A stretch of DNA of 64,000 bases from Acidobacteriota bacterium (GTDB lineage: Bacteria; Acidobacteriota; Terriglobia; Bryobacterales; Bryobacteraceae). The notes under the pieces are model-generated. The model was given only the letters and a program-made list of their open reading frames with translations, was not told where the DNA came from and made no database searches. Location of the stretch: contig JAFDVZ010000027.1 of assembly GCA_018268715.1 (NCBI GenBank), positions 43,773 through 107,772 on the forward strand, written 5' to 3'. The position numbers and the translations under genes are program-made. How positions within the stretch are numbered: the first letter of the stretch is position 1; each line of letters begins with the position of its first letter. Positions 35,430 through 44,298 of this stretch are shown piece after piece.

Positions 35430-37331
35430 ATGAGGTTGCACGGGACGGTTTTACTGGCGATGGCGGCGGCTGGGGCGGCGATGGCGGGCGAGGCGGACGC
35501 GCTGGCGATTTCGGCGCGCATCCAGGCACTCCACATGCCGTATGGGACGATACTCGATCCGATCTACCAGACCTCGGCGGGGGAGACGCTGGCCGCCTAC
35601 ACGCGATGCGGCGATTCGGCCACCTGGACCGGGCACTACCTGGCGGCGGAGGCGTTCCGCTACAAGGTGACCGGGGCGGCCGATGCGCTGAACAACGTCA
35701 AGGGCGCGATCGCCGGGCTGAAGTCGCTGGCCGATGTCACGGGCAACAACCTGCTCGCTCGGTGCATCGTGCTGGCGGATTCGCCGTGGGCGGCCGGGAT
35801 CGCCAATGAGGAGAAGGCCAACGGGATCTACCAGGCCAGTCCGTGGTTCTGGGTGGGCAATACGTCGCGCGATCAGTATGCCGGGGCGATCTTCGGACTG
35901 GCGGTGGCCTACGACATGGTGGACGATGCGGGCGTAAAGACGTCGGTGCGGGACCTGGTGACGCGCCTGGTGGGGTTCCTTACCGGGCATGACTGGTCGG
36001 TGACCATGCCCGACGGGAGTTCGAGCACCAGCTTCCTGGTCCGGCCGGACCAGATGCTGGCGCTGGTGCAAGTGGCCCGGCATGTGAATCCGGACAAGTT
36101 CTCGACCTACTACGACCTGCTGCGGATCACGCTGTCGACCACCGTGATCGCGCCGGTGGGGGTGGACGTGGCGAGCGACGACTCCTACTTCAAGTTCAAC
36201 CTCGATTACGTCACCTTCTACAACCTGATGCGGTTGGAGAGCAGTTCGTTCAAGGACATCTACAATCAGGCGTATTCGATCCTGCGCAACCATACCTCCG
36301 GCCATCAGAACGCGTTTTTCAACATGATCGACCGCGGGCTGAACGGGGCCAACGCGGCGCGGGACGCCGAGACCTTGCTGATGCTCGACCAGTGGCTGAC
36401 GCGCGGGCGGAGGGATTTCTACGTCGATTTGAGCAACAAGGTGGCCGTATGCGGCAGCCAGGCGTGCCAGCCGATTCCGGTGCCCTTGCGCGTGCCCACC
36501 GATTTCCTTTGGCAGCGGAGCCCCTTCCAACTGGCCGGCGGAGGCTCCGGCGTGATCGAGAGCGCGGGAATCGATTACATCCTGCCGTACTGGATGGCTC
36601 GCTATTACGGGACCATTCCGGCGTTCGTCGTGCAGCCGGCGGCGGCCGCGGGCGCGGCGGTGGCGGCAGATTCGATCGCCTCGATATACGGCAGCGGGCT
36701 GGCGGGCCAGACGGCGCAGGCTTCGTCGCTGCCGTTGCCGGCGACGCTCGGAGGCGTGACCGTGCGGGTGAAGGACGCGGCGGGCGTAGAACGGGTGGCC
36801 TCGCTGATGTACGTGTCGCCCTCGCAGATCAACTTCGTGGTTCCGGCGGGGACCGCGGCGGGCTTGTCGACGGTGACGGTGGCCAACGGAGCGGTGTCGA
36901 CGACCGCGTCGGTCGCCGTGGGGACGGTGGCGCCCGCGCTGTTTTCGGCGAATGGCGCGGGACAGGGCGTGGCGGCCGCCACGGCGGTCAGGACTCAGGC
37001 GGGGAATCCGGCCATACAGTCGCCGGTGAGCGTGTTTGCGTGCGGAGCATCAGGGTGCGCGGCGATTCCGATCGACGTCGGACTGGACACTCCGGTGTAT
37101 GTGGCGCTGTACGGTACGGGGATCCGCAATCGGGGGGCGCTCGCGAATGTGAAAGTGACGGTGGGCGGAGTGAGCGTCACCGCGCTGTATGCAGGCGCGC
37201 AGCCGGAGTATCCGGGGCTCGACCAGGTCAACTTCGCGCTGCCGTTGACGCTGCGAGGCGCGGGAGAAGTGAAGGTGGTGGTGACCGTGGATGGGCAGGC
37301 CTCCAATGCGGTCACCCTGGCGTTTCAGTGA
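35430..37331 (+). CDS. Exported protein with TIGR03437-type Solibacter C-terminal domain
   Basis: The 633-residue protein has a signal peptide (1-19). A largely helical N-terminal region of about 370 residues follows ('ATWTGHYLAAEAFRYKVTG', 'FWVGNTSRDQYAGAIFGLA'), reminiscent of alpha/alpha toroid folds found in polysaccharide lyases and related proteins. The C-terminal 230 residues are a tandem beta domain with YVSPSQINFVVPAGTAAG and 'YPGLDQVNFALPL', the hallmark of the TIGR03437 family that is expanded in Solibacter relatives. The catalytic role of the N-terminal part is unproven. It is divergent from the peptidase gene by 90 bp. Confidence 0.82.
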   Translation: MRLHGTVLLAMAAAGAAMAGEADALAISARIQALHMPYGTILDPIYQTSAGETLAAYTRCGDSATWTGHYLAAEAFRYKVTGAADALNNVKGAIAGLKSLADVTGNNLLARCIVLADSPWAAGIANEEKANGIYQASPWFWVGNTSRDQYAGAIFGLAVAYDMVDDAGVKTSVRDLVTRLVGFLTGHDWSVTMPDGSSSTSFLVRPDQMLALVQVARHVNPDKFSTYYDLLRITLSTTVIAPVGVDVASDDSYFKFNLDYVTFYNLMRLESSSFKDIYNQAYSILRNHTSGHQNAFFNMIDRGLNGANAARDAETLLMLDQWLTRGRRDFYVDLSNKVAVCGSQACQPIPVPLRVPTDFLWQRSPFQLAGGGSGVIESAGIDYILPYWMARYYGTIPAFVVQPAAAAGAAVAADSIASIYGSGLAGQTAQASSLPLPATLGGVTVRVKDAAGVERVASLMYVSPSQINFVVPAGTAAGLSTVTVANGAVSTTASVAVGTVAPALFSANGAGQGVAAATAVRTQAGNPAIQSPVSVFACGASGCAAIPIDVGLDTPVYVALYGTGIRNRGALANVKVTVGGVSVTALYAGAQPEYPGLDQVNFALPLTLRGAGEVKVVVTVDGQASNAVTLAFQ

Positions 37332-37343
37332 CAGGCGGCGTCG

Positions 37344-38690
37344 TCAGTCTCCGCTGACGGCCGCTTGAATCGGGGCGAGCGCCTGCTTGAGCCTTGCCGC
37401 CATCTCTTCGCGGGCCGCGCTTTCATCGGTCTCGTTGAAGCGGACGGCCAGCGCGCACAGCGAGATGGCGAGGATGGCTCCGCCGATGATCAGGAATGCC
37501 TGCGGATACGTGAGGTTCGGCGACTTGAACAGGAATCCGGCGAGCACCGCGCCCAGGTTGCCGCCCGCGCCGACAATGCCCGCCACCGCGCCGATGGCGC
37601 GTTTGTTGACGAAGGGCACCACGGCGTAGTTCGCGCCGTTCGACATCTTCACGAACAGCCCGGCGAACATCATGGCGGCGATGGCCAAGGGCAGGGCCGT
37701 CATGCGGGAGAACAGCATGATGGCCAGCCCCTCGCAGCCGACGGTTGTGCCGAGCAGGATGGCGCGGCCGCGGAGTCCCCAGCGCTTGTTGCAACGGTCG
37801 CTGACAATGCCGCCAAGCGCGCGGGCGAAGATGTTCATCATCCCGAAGGTGGAGGCGACGACGCCGGCCGTGGCGAGCGACAGGTGGAAGTAATCCGTGA
37901 AGTACAGGGCGGCGAAGTTGTCGAGCGTCAGTTCCATGCCGAAAGAGGCGGCGTACAGCAGGGCCAGCGCCCACACACGCGAATCGCGGCATACCTCCCA
38001 GAACGGCGTGCCGGACTTCGTTGCGGAGGACGACGCTTCGGCGCGCAGGATCTTAAAGTCGCCATCCGGGGTGTCCTGGGTGAGGAAGTAATAGGCCACG
38101 CCGGTGAGCAGCAGGGCGAAGCCGGCGACCAGCATCGCCAGCCGCCAGGCCAGCCAGTTGCCCGCGCCCATCGATACGAAGGCGCCGAACAGCAGCGGCA
38201 TGGCGAACTGGGTGACGCCTCCGCCCAGGTTGCCCCAACCGGCGGTGGTCGCGTTGGCGGCGCCCACCACGTTCGGCGCGAACATGATGGAGGTGTGATA
38301 GGACGTGATGACGAACGACGCGCCGATGGCGCCGATGGCCAGGCGGAAGAACAGGAACGAGGTGAAATCGTGTGCGAGGCCGATGCCCATTACCGGCAGC
38401 GAGCCGAGCACCAGCAGCCAGGTGTAGGCGCGGCGCGGGCCGATGCGGTCGCACAGCCAGCCCATCAGGATCCGCACGAGGATCGTGATGGCCACGGCGG
38501 CGATGGCCGAACTCCCCACCTGTTCCTTGGTGAGGTGTAGTTCGCCGCGAATCACCGGCATCAGCGGCGCGATTCCGAACCAGCCGAAGAAGCAAAGAAA
38601 GAACGCGAGCCACGTCATGTGGAACGCCCGCATCGGAGCGCTATGAAAGTCGAGCAGACGAATGGATGTCGCTTTGTTCTGGATGTTCAT
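37344..38690 (-). CDS. Nitrate/nitrite MFS transporter (NarK/NasA type)
   Basis: I start at the ATG at 38690, preceded by GAGGGGG, rather than at the TTG at 38705. The protein has about 448 residues and twelve helices. The nitrate-transporter signature segments are visible near 'FFGWFGIAPLMPVI' and 'GWGNLGGGVTQF' (nitrate signature 1), with 'GAGGNLGAVLAGF' as signature 2. It would import nitrate for the reductases encoded upstream on the same strand. It is the last gene of the nitrate operon, 121 bp after the Rieske gene. Confidence 0.92.
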   Translation of the reverse strand: MNIQNKATSIRLLDFHSAPMRAFHMTWLAFFLCFFGWFGIAPLMPVIRGELHLTKEQVGSSAIAAVAITILVRILMGWLCDRIGPRRAYTWLLVLGSLPVMGIGLAHDFTSFLFFRLAIGAIGASFVITSYHTSIMFAPNVVGAANATTAGWGNLGGGVTQFAMPLLFGAFVSMGAGNWLAWRLAMLVAGFALLLTGVAYYFLTQDTPDGDFKILRAEASSSATKSGTPFWEVCRDSRVWALALLYAASFGMELTLDNFAALYFTDYFHLSLATAGVVASTFGMMNIFARALGGIVSDRCNKRWGLRGRAILLGTTVGCEGLAIMLFSRMTALPLAIAAMMFAGLFVKMSNGANYAVVPFVNKRAIGAVAGIVGAGGNLGAVLAGFLFKSPNLTYPQAFLIIGGAILAISLCALAVRFNETDESAAREEMAARLKQALAPIQAAVSGD

Positions 38691-38811
38691 GATCCCCCTC
38701 GTCAACAGAGCCTCAAAATAAATGGCGGGCGGCCTGGCGAGGCGGCCTTCCGCATGGCGTTCCGGACTGGGGATGCATGCCTCCGACGGGGGAGGCGGCG
38801 CTCAGCGTGGA

Positions 38812-39138
38812 TCAGGGTTTGTCGATCGTTAAGAGAACGTGGCCTTTGTCGTCCACCCGGACGGGATAGGTCTTGATGCCGCACTCTCCAAACAGCGCCT
38901 GGCCCGTTTCGAGGTCGAACTTCCAGGCGTGGAGAGGACAGATCAGAGTGGTTCCGCCGATCAGGCCGTCGGCGAGCGGGCCGCCGCGGTGAGGACACTT
39001 GCCCTCCACCGCGTAGACGGCTCCCGCGCGAGTGCGGACAATCGCGATATCGAGGCCGAAGGCCTGCAAATGGCGGCCTTCGCCCGGTGAGATTGCGGTA
39101 AGTGGACCTGCGTCGATTTCGCTCATCGGTATGGTCAT
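38812..39138 (-). CDS. nirD: Rieske small subunit of assimilatory nitrite reductase
   Basis: The 108-residue protein has the Rieske [2Fe-2S] ligands in CPHRGG and CPLHAWKF (Cys-His pairs). It overlaps the end of nirB by 4 bp, as is usual for NirBD. It may act in electron transfer or stability of the large subunit. It has no signal peptide. Some bacteria have Rieske ferredoxins of this size, but position makes NirD the best reading. Confidence 0.88.
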   Translation of the reverse strand: MTIPMSEIDAGPLTAISPGEGRHLQAFGLDIAIVRTRAGAVYAVEGKCPHRGGPLADGLIGGTTLICPLHAWKFDLETGQALFGECGIKTYPVRVDDKGHVLLTIDKP

Positions 39139-41579
39139 GACAGCACCGGAAGCAGCGGCGAGTATTCCTTCGCCACGGCCGATGTGTAGGCCTCCTTCCA
39201 GGGATCCTTGTAAGCGGCCTTGGATTTGGCCACCTCGGCGTCGAGCCGTTCGGCGATGCCTTCGCTGTCCTCCACGACGACGTCGCGGATACGGTCGATG
39301 CCGATCCGCTCGACGAAGGCGTGCGTACGCTCCAGGTATTTGGCGTTTTCCCGGTAGTACTGAATGAAGCGGCCCATGTATTTGAGCACTTCGTCATGGC
39401 CGGAGGCCGAACACAGGATGTCTCCCTTGCGGACCGCCGATCCCGCCGCGCCGCCGACGTAGATCTCCCAGCGGCCGCCTTCGACGGCCACCGCGCCGAC
39501 ATCCTTCACCATCGCTTCCGAGCAGTTGCGCGGGCATCCGGCGGTGGCGAGCTTCATCTTATGCGGGCTGTCGAAGCCCTGAAATTCGGCCTCTACCTTG
39601 AGCGCCAGCGCGATGCTGTCGCCCAGGCCGAAGCGGCAGAAGTCCGAGCCGACGCAACTCTTGCAGGTGCGGTAGCTTTTGCCGTAGGCGTAGCCGGACG
39701 GCATGCCGAGATCCTCCCAGACCTTCGGCAGATCCTCCTTGCGGACGCCGAGCAGGTCGATGCGCTGGCCGCCGGTGAGCTTGACGAGCGGCACGTGGTA
39801 GCGTTGGGCGACGTCGGCGATGCGCCGCAGTTGCGCGGGGCTGGTGACGCCGCCGGGAATCTGGGGCACCACGCTGAACGTGCCATCCTTCTGAATATTG
39901 GCGTGGACGCGTTCGTTGATGAAGCGGGCGTCCTTCTCATCCTCATACTCGGCGTGCCACAGCGTCTTGAGCAGCGAGGCCAGACCGGGTTTGCTGGCGG
40001 CGTCCTCCTTGCCGCCGGCGAGCAGGTCGAAGACCGCCGACACCGAGCGCAGGTTGTGCTGCTGGATGGCCCGTATGAGGTCGGGTTTGGCGAGCGGAAC
40101 GCCCGGCACGTAGTAGTGGACCGAGGGATCCTCCTCCACCATGCCGCCGCAGGCCCATTCGACGATCTCCCTCACCATGGCCTTGCAGGATCCGCAGCCC
40201 ATGCCGGCGCGCGTGGCGTCCATCACGGCCTTGGCGTTGCGTTTGCCCGACTGCACGCAGGCGACGATGGCGCCCTTGCTCACGCCGTTGCAGTTGCAGA
40301 TCTGGGTGGCCGCGCTCATTTCGTCGAAGGTCACCTGCTGGGGCGGATCGCCGAGATCGAACAGCAGGCCCAGACGCTCATCGGGCAGCGGCGTGTTCCG
40401 GTCGAACGACTGCATCAGATAGGCGGCCTTGCTGATGTCGCCGAGCAGGATTCCCCCCACCAGGCGGCCGTTGCGGATGATCAGCTTCTTGTATGTCCCG
40501 CGCTTGGGGTCGGAGAACTGGATCACCTCGTCTTCAGGCTGCTGCGGTTCGGAGACGCCCAGCGACGCCACCTCGACGCCCATCACCTTCAGCTTGGTAG
40601 CCACCTTCGAGCCGTGATAGGCGGCGTTCGGATTGCGGCCGGTGATGTGATCGGCGAGCACCTTGGCCTGCTCCCAGAGCGGGGCCACCAGACCGTACAT
40701 CTGGCCGCGATGCTGGGCGCATTCGCCGACCGAGTAGATGTTATAGTCGTCGGCCGAGCGCATGTGATCGTCCACCACGATGCCGCGTTCGACGGTGAGG
40801 CCGCTGCCGGCGGCGATCTCCCAGTTGGCGCGAATGCCGGCCGAGATCACCACCATGTCGCAATCGAGCGCGGTTTCGTCGGCAAAGCGGAGGCCGAGCA
40901 CATGATCGGCGCCGAGAATCGACTTGGTGTTCTTCTTGAGCAGGACCTGGAGCCCCAGCGATTCCATGCTCTTCTTGAGGATCTCGCCGGCGGCGGGGTC
41001 CAACTGAGCGGGCATGAGATGGCCGCCAATATGTACGACGCTGACTTCCAGGCCGAAGTTCTGCAGCCCGCGCGCGGCCTCGAGCCCCAGCAGGCCGCCT
41101 CCGATGACGGCGGCGCTCTTCTTACCGCGGGCGTAGGCGGCGATCTTGCGGCAATCCTCCAGCGAGCGGAATACGAACACGCCCGGCTTCATGGCGCCGT
41201 CGGCCAGGTAGGTTCCCTCCATCTGTGGAATGAACGGACGGCTGCCGGTGGCGATGATGAGTTTGTCGTAGGGGACCGCCTCGCCGTGCTCGTCAAAGAC
41301 CAGGCGCGCCCGCCGCAGCAATCCGGTGGCGCGAACTCCGGCGAGCAGCGTGACGTCGTTCTCCCGATACCACGACAGGGGGTTCAGGTAGATCTCGTCC
41401 TCGCGATAAGAGCCGTTCAGGACGTTGGACAAGAGAATGCGGTTGTAGTTCCCCGTCGGCTCGTCGCCGAACATGGTGATGTCGAACTGGTCGCCGCCCC
41501 CGCGCGCGAGGATCTCCTCGACGGTGCGGGCGCCGGCCATGCCATTGCCAATGACGACGAGTTTCTTCTTGTCCTTCAT
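39135..41579 (-). CDS. nirB: NAD(P)H nitrite reductase large subunit
   Basis: The 814-residue protein has an N-terminal FAD/NAD(P)H oxidoreductase part (about 1-400) with 'VVIGNGMAGARTVEEIL'. A BFD-like [2Fe-2S] region follows (CNCNGVSKG...CGSCK, about 420-470). The C-terminal siroheme/[4Fe-4S] nitrite reductase domain has the four cysteines in CVGSDFC and CPRNC. It reduces nitrite to ammonium with six electrons in the cytoplasm. Its ATG follows immediately on the stop of the 116-aa gene (TAGATG), indicating tight coupling. Length and all cofactor ligands are as expected. Confidence 0.94.
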   Translation of the reverse strand: MKDKKKLVVIGNGMAGARTVEEILARGGGDQFDITMFGDEPTGNYNRILLSNVLNGSYREDEIYLNPLSWYRENDVTLLAGVRATGLLRRARLVFDEHGEAVPYDKLIIATGSRPFIPQMEGTYLADGAMKPGVFVFRSLEDCRKIAAYARGKKSAAVIGGGLLGLEAARGLQNFGLEVSVVHIGGHLMPAQLDPAAGEILKKSMESLGLQVLLKKNTKSILGADHVLGLRFADETALDCDMVVISAGIRANWEIAAGSGLTVERGIVVDDHMRSADDYNIYSVGECAQHRGQMYGLVAPLWEQAKVLADHITGRNPNAAYHGSKVATKLKVMGVEVASLGVSEPQQPEDEVIQFSDPKRGTYKKLIIRNGRLVGGILLGDISKAAYLMQSFDRNTPLPDERLGLLFDLGDPPQQVTFDEMSAATQICNCNGVSKGAIVACVQSGKRNAKAVMDATRAGMGCGSCKAMVREIVEWACGGMVEEDPSVHYYVPGVPLAKPDLIRAIQQHNLRSVSAVFDLLAGGKEDAASKPGLASLLKTLWHAEYEDEKDARFINERVHANIQKDGTFSVVPQIPGGVTSPAQLRRIADVAQRYHVPLVKLTGGQRIDLLGVRKEDLPKVWEDLGMPSGYAYGKSYRTCKSCVGSDFCRFGLGDSIALALKVEAEFQGFDSPHKMKLATAGCPRNCSEAMVKDVGAVAVEGGRWEIYVGGAAGSAVRKGDILCSASGHDEVLKYMGRFIQYYRENAKYLERTHAFVERIGIDRIRDVVVEDSEGIAERLDAEVAKSKAAYKDPWKEAYTSAVAKEYSPLLPVLS

Positions 41580-41930
41580 CTATAGGATCTCCATGAAACC
41601 GACGTCGACCACGGCTTCCCCCTTGAGACCGGCGGGGGCGGAGGCCAACACTTCGATAACGCTTCCGGGCGACAGGTCCTCGAGCACGGCCAGCGCGACG
41701 TGCAGCGAACTCCTGGCGCCCACCGGGAAGTAGCGCATGATGACGCCATCGCGAGTGAGAACGAACGAGATCAGTTCGTCGCTTGCGTTGCCGGCCCGGA
41801 AGTACACGGTCTGCGAGCGCCGGTCCTCGGGCACCTTGTAGACCGCGGGCGCGGAAAACGGCGCCGGCGTGGCGAGTCCCTTACCTTCGAAAGCGAATAC
41901 TCCCTGGATGAATGCGGGCTGTTCTGTCAT
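41580..41930 (-). CDS. Small protein of unknown function inside the nitrate operon
   Basis: This 116-residue protein has no cysteine and one histidine, so it is not an iron-sulfur or heme carrier. It reads as mostly beta with a central 'DELISFVLTRDGVIMRYFPVG' split by a turn. Its last codons touch nirB directly, and its ATG overlaps the nitrate reductase stop by 4 bp. It is therefore certainly in the operon and translationally coupled on both sides. I do not recognise its family. A chaperone, assembly or regulatory role for the reductases is a guess from position only. Confidence 0.8.
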   Translation of the reverse strand: MTEQPAFIQGVFAFEGKGLATPAPFSAPAVYKVPEDRRSQTVYFRAGNASDELISFVLTRDGVIMRYFPVGARSSLHVALAVLEDLSPGSVIEVLASAPAGLKGEAVVDVGFMEIL

Positions 41931-44041
41931 GAGTTTCCTTTCTCAATACGTACGGCGCACACTTTGAATTCCGGCATCCGCGAGACGGGGTCGAGCGCGG
42001 GATTGGTGAGCAGGTTGGCGCGCCCCGACCCGGCGAAGTGAAACGGGGCAAACAGCGTGTCCATGCGGATGGATGGCGTCAGGCGGGCGATCAGCGTGGC
42101 CTCGCCGCGGCGGGTCCGGAGCCGGACTGCGTCGCCTTCCCCGATTCCGTAGGTCCGCGCCATCGAAGGGTGAATCTGGACAAACGCCTCCGGAGCCGAT
42201 TCGCGCAGGGCGGCGACGCGGCGCGTCTGCGTGCCCGATTGATACTGCGACATGATGCGGCCGGTGGTCAGATACAGAGGATAGTCGTCGTCGGGCTCCT
42301 CGGCGGGGGGCTGAAACCGGATGGCGTGGAAGCGGGCGCGTCCGTCGGCGGTGGCGAAACGGTCGAGGAACATGCGCGGCGTCCCGGGGTGGTCCTCGGC
42401 CGGGCAGGGCCAGAAGAGGCCGTTGTTGTCGCGGATGCGCTGGTAGGTGACGCCCGCGTAGTCGGCCACGCCGCCCGCCGAGGCGCGGCGGAGTTCCTCG
42501 AACACGGCGGCGGGCTCGGGCGGGAAGTAGCGCCCGTAGCCCAGGCGGCCGGCGAGATCCGCGAGAATCTCGAGATCGGTGCGAACGCCCGAGGGGGGCT
42601 GGACGGCGCGCTCCCGCAGGATGACGCGGCCTTCCAGGTTGGTCATCGTGCCTTCCTCTTCGGCCCACTGGGCGGTGGGCAACACGACATCAGCCAGTTC
42701 GGCGGTTTCCGAGAGGAAGAAGTCCGAAACGGCCAGGAAATCGAGGTCCTTCAACCGCTGTTCGACGTGCGCGGCGCGCGGCGCCGACACCGCCAGGTTC
42801 GATCCGAACACCAGCAGGGCGCGGACGCCGCCCTCCTGGCCCATCGCGTCCAGCATTTCATAGGCGCTTTGTCCGGGATTCGGCAGATCCTGGTCCGATA
42901 CGCCCCAGACCTGGGCGATGTGGCGGCGGTGCTCGGCGTTGTCGAGCTTGCGGTAGCCCGGCAACTGGTCGGCCTTCTGCCCGTGCTCCCGGCCGCCCTG
43001 GCCGTTGCCCTGTCCGGTCAGGCAGCCGTAGCCGCAGTGGGGTTTGCCCACCTTGCCCAGGGCGAGCGCGAGGTTGATGAACGAGAGGACGTTGTTGACG
43101 CCGTTGGATTGCTGTTCCGGGCCGCGGGCGGTGAGGATCATCGCCGTCGGGGCCTTGCCGAGCAGCTTCGCGGCCTGGTAGAGCTGCCGCTCCGGCACGC
43201 CGGTCATGCGCTCCACGCGGCTGGGCCAGTAGAAGGCCGCGATGCGGCGGACGATCTTGAAATCGATCGTGCGTTCGGCGATGAAGGCCTGGTCGACATA
43301 GCCTTCCTTGATGGCGATGTTCAGCAGACCGTTGGCGAGCGCTGAGTCCGTGCCGGGCGTCAACTGCAGGTGCAGTGTCGAGGCGGCGGAGGTGGGGGTG
43401 GCGCGCGGGTCGACGACGATCAGCGATCCGCCGCGGTCCTTCTGCTCCTGGAAGTGCTGCATCACGGGCGGCATCGTCTCGGCGAGATTCGAGCCCACCA
43501 GCAGAACCGTCGCGGCGCCGGCGATGTCGGCCAGCGGGAAGGGCAGTCCACGGTCCGCGCCGAAGGCCTTGATGGACGCCGCGGCGGCCGAGGACATGCA
43601 GAAGCGGCCGTTGTAGTCGATCTGGGAGGTCCGCAGGGCCACGCGGGCGAACTTGCCGAGGGCGTAGGCCTTTTCGTTGGTCAGTCCGCCGCCGCCGAAC
43701 ATGCCCACGCCGTCCGGGCCGTAGCGCTGCTGCGTGCGTCCGATGGCCTCGGCGATGCGGGTCATGGCCTCGTCCCAACTCGCTCGCCGGAACGGCTCGG
43801 ACCTCCGGTCGCGGACCAGGGGGGTGGTGAGCCGGTCGGGGTGGGCAAGCAGTTCGGTCGAGGTCCAGCCTTTCTGGCACAACCCGCCTCGATTGGTGGG
43901 GAAGTCGCGCGCGCCGACAGTCCAGCCGCCGGATTCGGCGGAGGCGAGGGTCATCCCGCACTGTAGCGAGCAGTAGGGACAGTGCGTCCTACACGTCCGC
44001 CCGGCTGGGTGGGCCTCGATGTCGGGCTGTTGCAGCAGCAT
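41927..44041 (-). CDS. Assimilatory nitrate reductase, molybdenum catalytic subunit
   Basis: I use the ATG at 44041; a GTG at 44050 would add three residues, and neither has a clear ribosome-binding site. The protein has 704 residues. It begins with an N-terminal [4Fe-4S] site (Cys21, Cys24, Cys28, Cys55), then the Mo-bis-MGD domains with 'GRFCMSSAAAASIKAFGADRG' (the segment at about 148-168 holding the catalytic-site cysteine). A C-terminal dinucleotide-binding domain includes 'LYLTTGRIMSQYQSGTQTRR'. It has no signal peptide and is of the NasC/NarB assimilatory type. It is first in the operon and reduces nitrate to nitrite for NirBD. Confidence 0.93.
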   Translation of the reverse strand: MLLQQPDIEAHPAGRTCRTHCPYCSLQCGMTLASAESGGWTVGARDFPTNRGGLCQKGWTSTELLAHPDRLTTPLVRDRRSEPFRRASWDEAMTRIAEAIGRTQQRYGPDGVGMFGGGGLTNEKAYALGKFARVALRTSQIDYNGRFCMSSAAAASIKAFGADRGLPFPLADIAGAATVLLVGSNLAETMPPVMQHFQEQKDRGGSLIVVDPRATPTSAASTLHLQLTPGTDSALANGLLNIAIKEGYVDQAFIAERTIDFKIVRRIAAFYWPSRVERMTGVPERQLYQAAKLLGKAPTAMILTARGPEQQSNGVNNVLSFINLALALGKVGKPHCGYGCLTGQGNGQGGREHGQKADQLPGYRKLDNAEHRRHIAQVWGVSDQDLPNPGQSAYEMLDAMGQEGGVRALLVFGSNLAVSAPRAAHVEQRLKDLDFLAVSDFFLSETAELADVVLPTAQWAEEEGTMTNLEGRVILRERAVQPPSGVRTDLEILADLAGRLGYGRYFPPEPAAVFEELRRASAGGVADYAGVTYQRIRDNNGLFWPCPAEDHPGTPRMFLDRFATADGRARFHAIRFQPPAEEPDDDYPLYLTTGRIMSQYQSGTQTRRVAALRESAPEAFVQIHPSMARTYGIGEGDAVRLRTRRGEATLIARLTPSIRMDTLFAPFHFAGSGRANLLTNPALDPVSRMPEFKVCAVRIEKGNS

Positions 44042-44298
44042 AGTGTACACACGTACTTACTTTTCGACCTGTGCGCCGACAAGGTGCTCGATTTCCAGAC
44101 AAGGAAACGATGGGCTGCGAACGGAGCGGAGGAAAGGCGTGGCATCCGCGACGGGTGGACGCTATGCCGATTATTGTACACGCTTGTCTGGCGTTTGTCG
44201 CTTGTGTCGACTGTCCGCAGGCGGGTCGAAACGAGCACGGAGATATCTGGCGCCAAGATCTCGCTTCGCCCTGCCGATAAGACCAGCAGACGAAGGCC
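44042..44298. other. Divergent regulatory region between nitrate operon and hybrid kinase
   Basis: No gene is supported in this 257-bp gap. TGTACAC occurs twice (44044-44050, within the 8-bp palindrome GTGTACAC, and 44174-44180), 130 bases apart. Several TTGTC repeats lie at 44183-44214. No good sigma70 pair was found for either gene, so an activator-dependent promoter is possible. Confidence 0.4.

Noticed and set aside
39321..41585. 754-codon plus-strand frame opposite nirB
   Set aside because: It is a shadow of nirB, whose FAD, Fe-S and siroheme motifs are complete on the minus strand.
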